Below are positions 5,688 through 9,353 of a stretch of DNA of 9,353 nucleotides, one piece after another. The translations under genes were made by a program, and so were the position numbers. The stretch spans positions 1-9,353 of the forward strand of contig CALKVC010000101.1 in NCBI GenBank assembly GCA_937996595.1, written 5' to 3'. The first letter of the stretch is position 1. Each line of letters opens with the position of its first letter. The DNA is from an uncultured Chitinophagaceae bacterium. Lineage in GTDB: Bacteria > Bacteroidota > Bacteroidia > Chitinophagales > Chitinophagaceae. The notes under the pieces are model-generated. The model worked only from the letters and a program-made list of their open reading frames with translations. It had not been told where the DNA came from and ran no database searches.

Positions 5688-7928
5688 TTATATTGCTGTT
5701 AATGCAGACTCTGCTTCATTTCCGGCCAACAGGCGGGATATAGCTTCATCATATTTCTCTTTCCACTGGCAGATCCTGCCCCAGTTCTCATTATCAATTA
5801 TCACATCATTGGCTGTTACCGTCCCCAGTTCAACACAGGGAACCGCCGTTGACTGCATAAATCCGGCAAACGCCTGCCTGTTTTGGGGATGTACAGAAAC
5901 AACCACTCTTCCCTGTGCTTCGCCAAACCAATAGGCATCTTTTCTTATGCCAAGCGATTTTTCTATTACAGAAAAACCAAGCTCCCTGTTAAAAGCAGAT
6001 TCCGCCAAAGCTACAAACAAGCCGCCTTCGCTTACATCATGCGCCGAAACAATCAGTTTATTTCTTATGAGGTTAAGCAATACCTGTTGCATATTGTATT
6101 CTTCTTCCAGGTTGAAATACGGGGCAGGTGAATATTCTTCTCCAATCACTTTATGCAGGTATTCGGAAGAGCCAATATCATCCTTGCTTTCACCTATCAG
6201 GAATATGATGTCGTTGGCCATCTTGAAATCCATCGTCATTTTCTCATCCAGGTGATTCAGCAAACCAACCATACCAATTGTTGGCGTTGGATAAACCGGG
6301 CCATCGGGTGATTGATTATAAAAACTTACATTCCCTCCTGTAACCGGCGTATCAAATTTCCGGCAGGCATCTCCCATCCCTTTTATGGCATGAACAAACT
6401 GGTAATACACTTCCGGGTCGTATGGATTACCAAAATTGAGGCAGTTTGTCACCCCGATTGGAACCCCTCCGCTGCATACAATATTCCTGGCCGCTTCAGC
6501 TACGGCAATCATGGTTCCTTTGTAAGGATCGGCAAATACATACCGGCTGTTACAATCAGTTGTAAGGGCAAGCGCCTTATGTGTTGGTTTTGCCAAAACA
6601 ACAGCGGCATCACTGGGCCCGTTGGTATTGGTATTTCCTGCACCAACCATACTGTCGTATTGTTCGTATATCCATTTTTTACTGGCAATATTCGGCAGAC
6701 AGATAAGTTGTTCCGCCACTGCTTTCAAATCGGCAGGTACCGGTATCTTATTTGCATCAAACGCTTTAATTTTTGAAAGATAGGCAGGTTCGCTGTATGC
6801 CCGGTCATACTGTGGTGCCCCACCGCCTAACACCAGTTCGGCTGCAGGCAGGATTGCTTCGGGGTTATTTCCCATAAAAAAATGCAGTAATCCATCATTA
6901 GTCACTTCACCGATATGGCTGCATGGGAGGTCCCACTTTTCAAATACATCCAGCACATCTTTTTCACGGCCTTTCTTTACAACCAGCAACATCCTTTCCT
7001 GGCTTTCACTAAGCAACAGTTCCCATGCTTTCATGCCCTGCTGGCGGGTAGGTACTTTTTCAAGGTCTATCTTCATGCCCGCATTTCCTTTTGCGCTCAT
7101 TTCTGCAGTTGAACAAATGATACCAGCTGCCCCCATATCCTGCATGCCTACCACGGCTCCTGTCTGTATCACTTCCAGGCAGGCTTCCAGCAGTTTCTTT
7201 TCCTGGAAGGGGTCGCCCACCTGCACGGCAGGTAAGTCTTCTGCACTATCTGCCGTAATTTCGGCACTGGCAAATGAAGCGCCGCCGATGCCATCTTTCC
7301 CGGTTGCGCTGCCAACAAAAAACACCGGGTTACCGGTACCTTCTGCAATGGCAGAAACCGTTTCACCGCTCTTCACGATTCCAACACTCATGGCATTAAC
7401 TAACGGGTTGGTATGATAGCAGTTTTCAAAATATATCTCCCCGCCAACGGTAGGAACACCGAAGCAATTTCCATAATGCCCGATACCATGAACAACCCCG
7501 GCAAGCAGGTGCTGTGTTTTTGAATCATTGATATTACCAAAACGCAATGAATTGAGGGATGCAATCGGCCTGGCGCCCATGGTAAAAATATCTCGGTTGA
7601 TGCCGCCCACTCCTGTAGCTGCACCCTGGAATGGTTCAATGGCCGATGGATGGTTATGCGATTCTATCTTAAACACTACGCCGTATCCGTCTCCGATATC
7701 CATCAATCCTGCATTTTCCTCGCCCGCTTTCACCAGCATCTTTTTACCCTCCCTGGGCAACGTTTTCAGCCATTTAATGGAATTTTTATAGCTGCAATGT
7801 TCACTCCACATGCCGCTGAATGCACATAACTCGGTGAAGTTGGGAACCCGTCCCAGTTTTTCCTGTATCAGCTCAAATTCTTCTGCTGTTATCCTTAACT
7901 GCGCTGCTGTATGTGCGGTAATTTCCAT
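5688..7928 (-). CDS. purL: Phosphoribosylformylglycinamidine synthase, small-type PurL
   Basis: Catalyses the ATP-dependent amidation of FGAR to FGAM, the fourth step of purine synthesis. At 746 residues it is the small form (about 740 in Bacillus), lacking the fused glutaminase of the 1,300-residue enzyme, so it needs separate PurQ and PurS, neither of which is in the window. Visible motifs are WSEHCSYKNS (41-50, catalytic His44), ESHNHPSAIEPFQGAATGVGG split over 89-109, DIFTMGARP (113-121), VGMQDMGAAGI (260-270) and LLSESQERML (305-314). The second half has GAGNTNTNGPSDAAV (429-443), TGGNVSFYNQSPDG (530-543) and SAHDVSEGGL (628-637). The ATG at 7926-7928 starts a standard N-terminus. It is first in a probable operon with hldD and diverges from the membrane-protein gene across 106 bp. 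Confidence 0.98.
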   Translation of the reverse strand: MEITAHTAAQLRITAEEFELIQEKLGRVPNFTELCAFSGMWSEHCSYKNSIKWLKTLPREGKKMLVKAGEENAGLMDIGDGYGVVFKIESHNHPSAIEPFQGAATGVGGINRDIFTMGARPIASLNSLRFGNINDSKTQHLLAGVVHGIGHYGNCFGVPTVGGEIYFENCYHTNPLVNAMSVGIVKSGETVSAIAEGTGNPVFFVGSATGKDGIGGASFASAEITADSAEDLPAVQVGDPFQEKKLLEACLEVIQTGAVVGMQDMGAAGIICSTAEMSAKGNAGMKIDLEKVPTRQQGMKAWELLLSESQERMLLVVKKGREKDVLDVFEKWDLPCSHIGEVTNDGLLHFFMGNNPEAILPAAELVLGGGAPQYDRAYSEPAYLSKIKAFDANKIPVPADLKAVAEQLICLPNIASKKWIYEQYDSMVGAGNTNTNGPSDAAVVLAKPTHKALALTTDCNSRYVFADPYKGTMIAVAEAARNIVCSGGVPIGVTNCLNFGNPYDPEVYYQFVHAIKGMGDACRKFDTPVTGGNVSFYNQSPDGPVYPTPTIGMVGLLNHLDEKMTMDFKMANDIIFLIGESKDDIGSSEYLHKVIGEEYSPAPYFNLEEEYNMQQVLLNLIRNKLIVSAHDVSEGGLFVALAESAFNRELGFSVIEKSLGIRKDAYWFGEAQGRVVVSVHPQNRQAFAGFMQSTAVPCVELGTVTANDVIIDNENWGRICQWKEKYDEAISRLLAGNEAESALTAI

Positions 7929-8034
7929 GATTTTACTTGAACTGTTTTGAAAACACGAAGGTACAAACTGCTATTCTTTAACCCGAACCTTACAAGCAAT
8001 TATTTTAACTAACTTCCCACACAAATTAAGATCA
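7929..8034. promoter_or_regulatory. Divergent control region between purL and the membrane-protein gene
   Basis: This 106-bp gap must hold both divergent promoters. On the minus strand TACCTTCG (7964-7957) is one mismatch from TAnnTTTG, with a TTC 21 bp upstream, as a weak purL candidate. On the plus strand only partial matches are seen, for example TAACTTCC at 8010-8017. The palindrome at 7943-7955 lies inside. Nothing here is strong enough to call a start site. Confidence 0.3.
7943..7955. promoter_or_regulatory. Palindrome in the purL leader, possible operator
   Basis: tgttttgaaaaca is a perfect inverted repeat with six-base arms around one central base, 15 bp upstream of the purL ATG. It would lie right at or after the transcription start if the TACCTTCG box is the promoter. 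A regulator site is possible, but AT-rich palindromes of this size also arise by chance; it does not match a purine-repressor box I know. Confidence 0.3.
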
Positions 8035-9288
8035 TTGCTTTATTTCTTATTCGCCATATACCTAGCTGCAGGCTGTTACCTGGTAAACCGGATTCCTTTT
8101 GTAAAAAATACAGGGCTTGGTTCTGTTACCATCACCAGTTTGTTCATACTGAAAATAAGTGCCGGTTTGCTTATTGGCTGGATGTCGCAACAATTTTACC
8201 CGCAGGGCAATGATTACTGGAACCTTAATGCAGCCGGACAAAAAGAATATCAGATGCTGGTAAGCGACCCGGTGCATTTTTTTAAAGACATATTTGTTTC
8301 CTCTTATCAACATGGCTATGACGGTTTTTTTAACGCCGTTGGCACGTACTGGAACGACCTCAAGAATACAATGATCGGCAAACTGCTTGCCCTTTTCAAT
8401 ATTTTCAGCAGGGGGAATTATTATGTCAACAGTTTATTCTTTAATTTTCTCGGGTTCTTCGGGCATGTTGCTTTATACCGTGTTTTTTATGACATATATA
8501 AATCAGGGAAATGGGCACTGGTAGCCGGTTGTTTCCTGCTGCCATCAACCTTATATTTTTCATCAGGCATACATAAAGACCTGGTCGTTTTTAGTATGCT
8601 GGCACTGTACAGTTACAGCCTGTACTTTTCACTAAGAAATAAACTGAGCAGCCGCTATTTTGTTATGATCCTCATATCTTTCACCGGGCTGTTACTTATA
8701 CGGAATTTTGTTGCCCTTGCCATCATACCGGCCAGTATAGGCCTTATAAGCTGCTTTTATATAAGGAAGAACGGACTGGTTATATTTACTGCAGTTTACC
8801 TGGCATGTTTTGTACTGCTGTTGTTCATGCATGCGATATATCCCGCTATCAATCCATTGCAAGTTATTTTACAAAGGCAACAGGATTTCATAAACCTGCC
8901 GGAAGCCAGTTCCCAATTACAAGCTATCAGCCTGCAACCAACGGTTAACAGTTTTATTATACATGCACCACAGGCAATCTCGAATGGATTTTTCAGGCCG
9001 GCTGTCTGGAATGCAGAAACCAGGTTCCTCATTCCGCTGGCCATCGAAATGCATATATATATGCTATCGGCCCTGCTGATGTTCATTTTTTACAGAAAGA
9101 GCGAGCCTGCCGGAAAATATTTTTTGTACTGGGGCCTGTTTGTTGCCTGTTCCCTGATACTGTTAACCGGGTATATTGTACCAAATACAGGTTCACTGGT
9201 TCGTTACCGCAGCTTGTATCTGCCGTTCATTATTACACCGGTGCTTTGGCATATTTATACATATTTAGAAAAGAAAATTACATATTAA
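8035..9288 (+). CDS. Polytopic membrane protein of unknown function
   Basis: I do not recognise a named family. The 417-residue product has about ten hydrophobic segments, near residues 2-19, 31-51, 132-150, 159-176, 182-199, 207-241 (two), 247-268, 331-352, 362-382 and 394-410. Larger hydrophilic loops lie at about 52-115 and 270-330. Recognisable local features are SSGIHKD (176-182) after a helix, and a late SLVRYRSLY stretch (387-395). This layout recalls EpsG/Wzy-like polysaccharide polymerases and flippases of Bacteroidota, but no motif proves it. Start: the same frame has a TGA at 7948-7950 and no ATG or GTG between it and the hydrophobic N-terminus, so TTG at 8035 (or an even rarer codon upstream) is required; the first in-frame ATG is residue 50, beyond the first helix. 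It is transcribed away from purL. The stop (9286-9288) is 39 bp before adapter sequence, so the C-terminus seems genuine. Confidence 0.8.
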   Translation: MLYFLFAIYLAAGCYLVNRIPFVKNTGLGSVTITSLFILKISAGLLIGWMSQQFYPQGNDYWNLNAAGQKEYQMLVSDPVHFFKDIFVSSYQHGYDGFFNAVGTYWNDLKNTMIGKLLALFNIFSRGNYYVNSLFFNFLGFFGHVALYRVFYDIYKSGKWALVAGCFLLPSTLYFSSGIHKDLVVFSMLALYSYSLYFSLRNKLSSRYFVMILISFTGLLLIRNFVALAIIPASIGLISCFYIRKNGLVIFTAVYLACFVLLLFMHAIYPAINPLQVILQRQQDFINLPEASSQLQAISLQPTVNSFIIHAPQAISNGFFRPAVWNAETRFLIPLAIEMHIYMLSALLMFIFYRKSEPAGKYFLYWGLFVACSLILLTGYIVPNTGSLVRYRSLYLPFIITPVLWHIYTYLEKKITY

Positions 9289-9327
9289 TATAATAAATAT
9301 ATAAATTATTTTTCCGAATTGCCGACA

Positions 9328-9353
9328 AGATCGGAAGAGCACACGTCTGAACT
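9328..9353 (+). other. Residual Illumina TruSeq adapter
   Basis: The last 26 bases begin AGATCGGAAGAGC and continue with acacgtctgaact. This is the start of the standard Illumina TruSeq read-1 3' adapter, exact over its full visible length. It is synthetic DNA from library preparation, not genome, and marks 9353 as a true contig end. Confidence 0.98.

Overview
The window looks like one short contig from a member of the Bacteroidota, most likely a Chitinophagaceae-type bacterium. The main part has roughly 40% G+C and gene families with Bacteroidota-style sequence. Shine-Dalgarno signals are weak, and two promoters match the Bacteroidota -7 consensus TAnnTTTG. I cannot name a genus from sequence alone.

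Layout from left to right. Positions 1-352 are a high-G+C piece (about 70% in the lines I counted) encoding, on the minus strand, part of a transglutaminase-like protein. It abuts, in frame, a UbiA-type prenyltransferase (353-946, minus) that is cut inside a conserved motif. I read this as a chimeric join, not a gene fusion. From 947 to 7928 follows a minus-strand series of housekeeping genes: an SpoU/TrmH RNA 2'-O-methyltransferase (1063-1590), CTP synthase pyrG (1733-3382), pyrroline-5-carboxylate reductase proC (3763-4557), an HldD/RfaD-like ADP-heptose epimerase (4695-5678) and the small-type FGAM synthase purL (5688-7928). purL and the epimerase are 9 bp apart and probably co-transcribed. 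Going the other way is a ten-helix membrane protein of unknown function (8035-9288), apparently starting at TTG. The last 26 bases (9328-9353) are Illumina adapter.

The genes serve pyrimidine and purine nucleotide synthesis, proline synthesis, LPS core precursor supply, quinone prenylation and RNA modification. I see no mobile element, CRISPR array, RNA gene or defence system.

The most interesting biology is in the gaps. Two different arrays, each built on a 7-bp period (983-1059 and 3694-3773), sit exactly at the 3' ends of the RNA methyltransferase gene and proC. One is G-free and the other nearly C-free on the plus strand, and the second supplies the proC stop codon. They recall the heptanucleotide STRR repeats of cyanobacteria but differ in sequence. 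The contig-quality problems at both ends (chimera and adapter) matter as much for anyone reusing this sequence.
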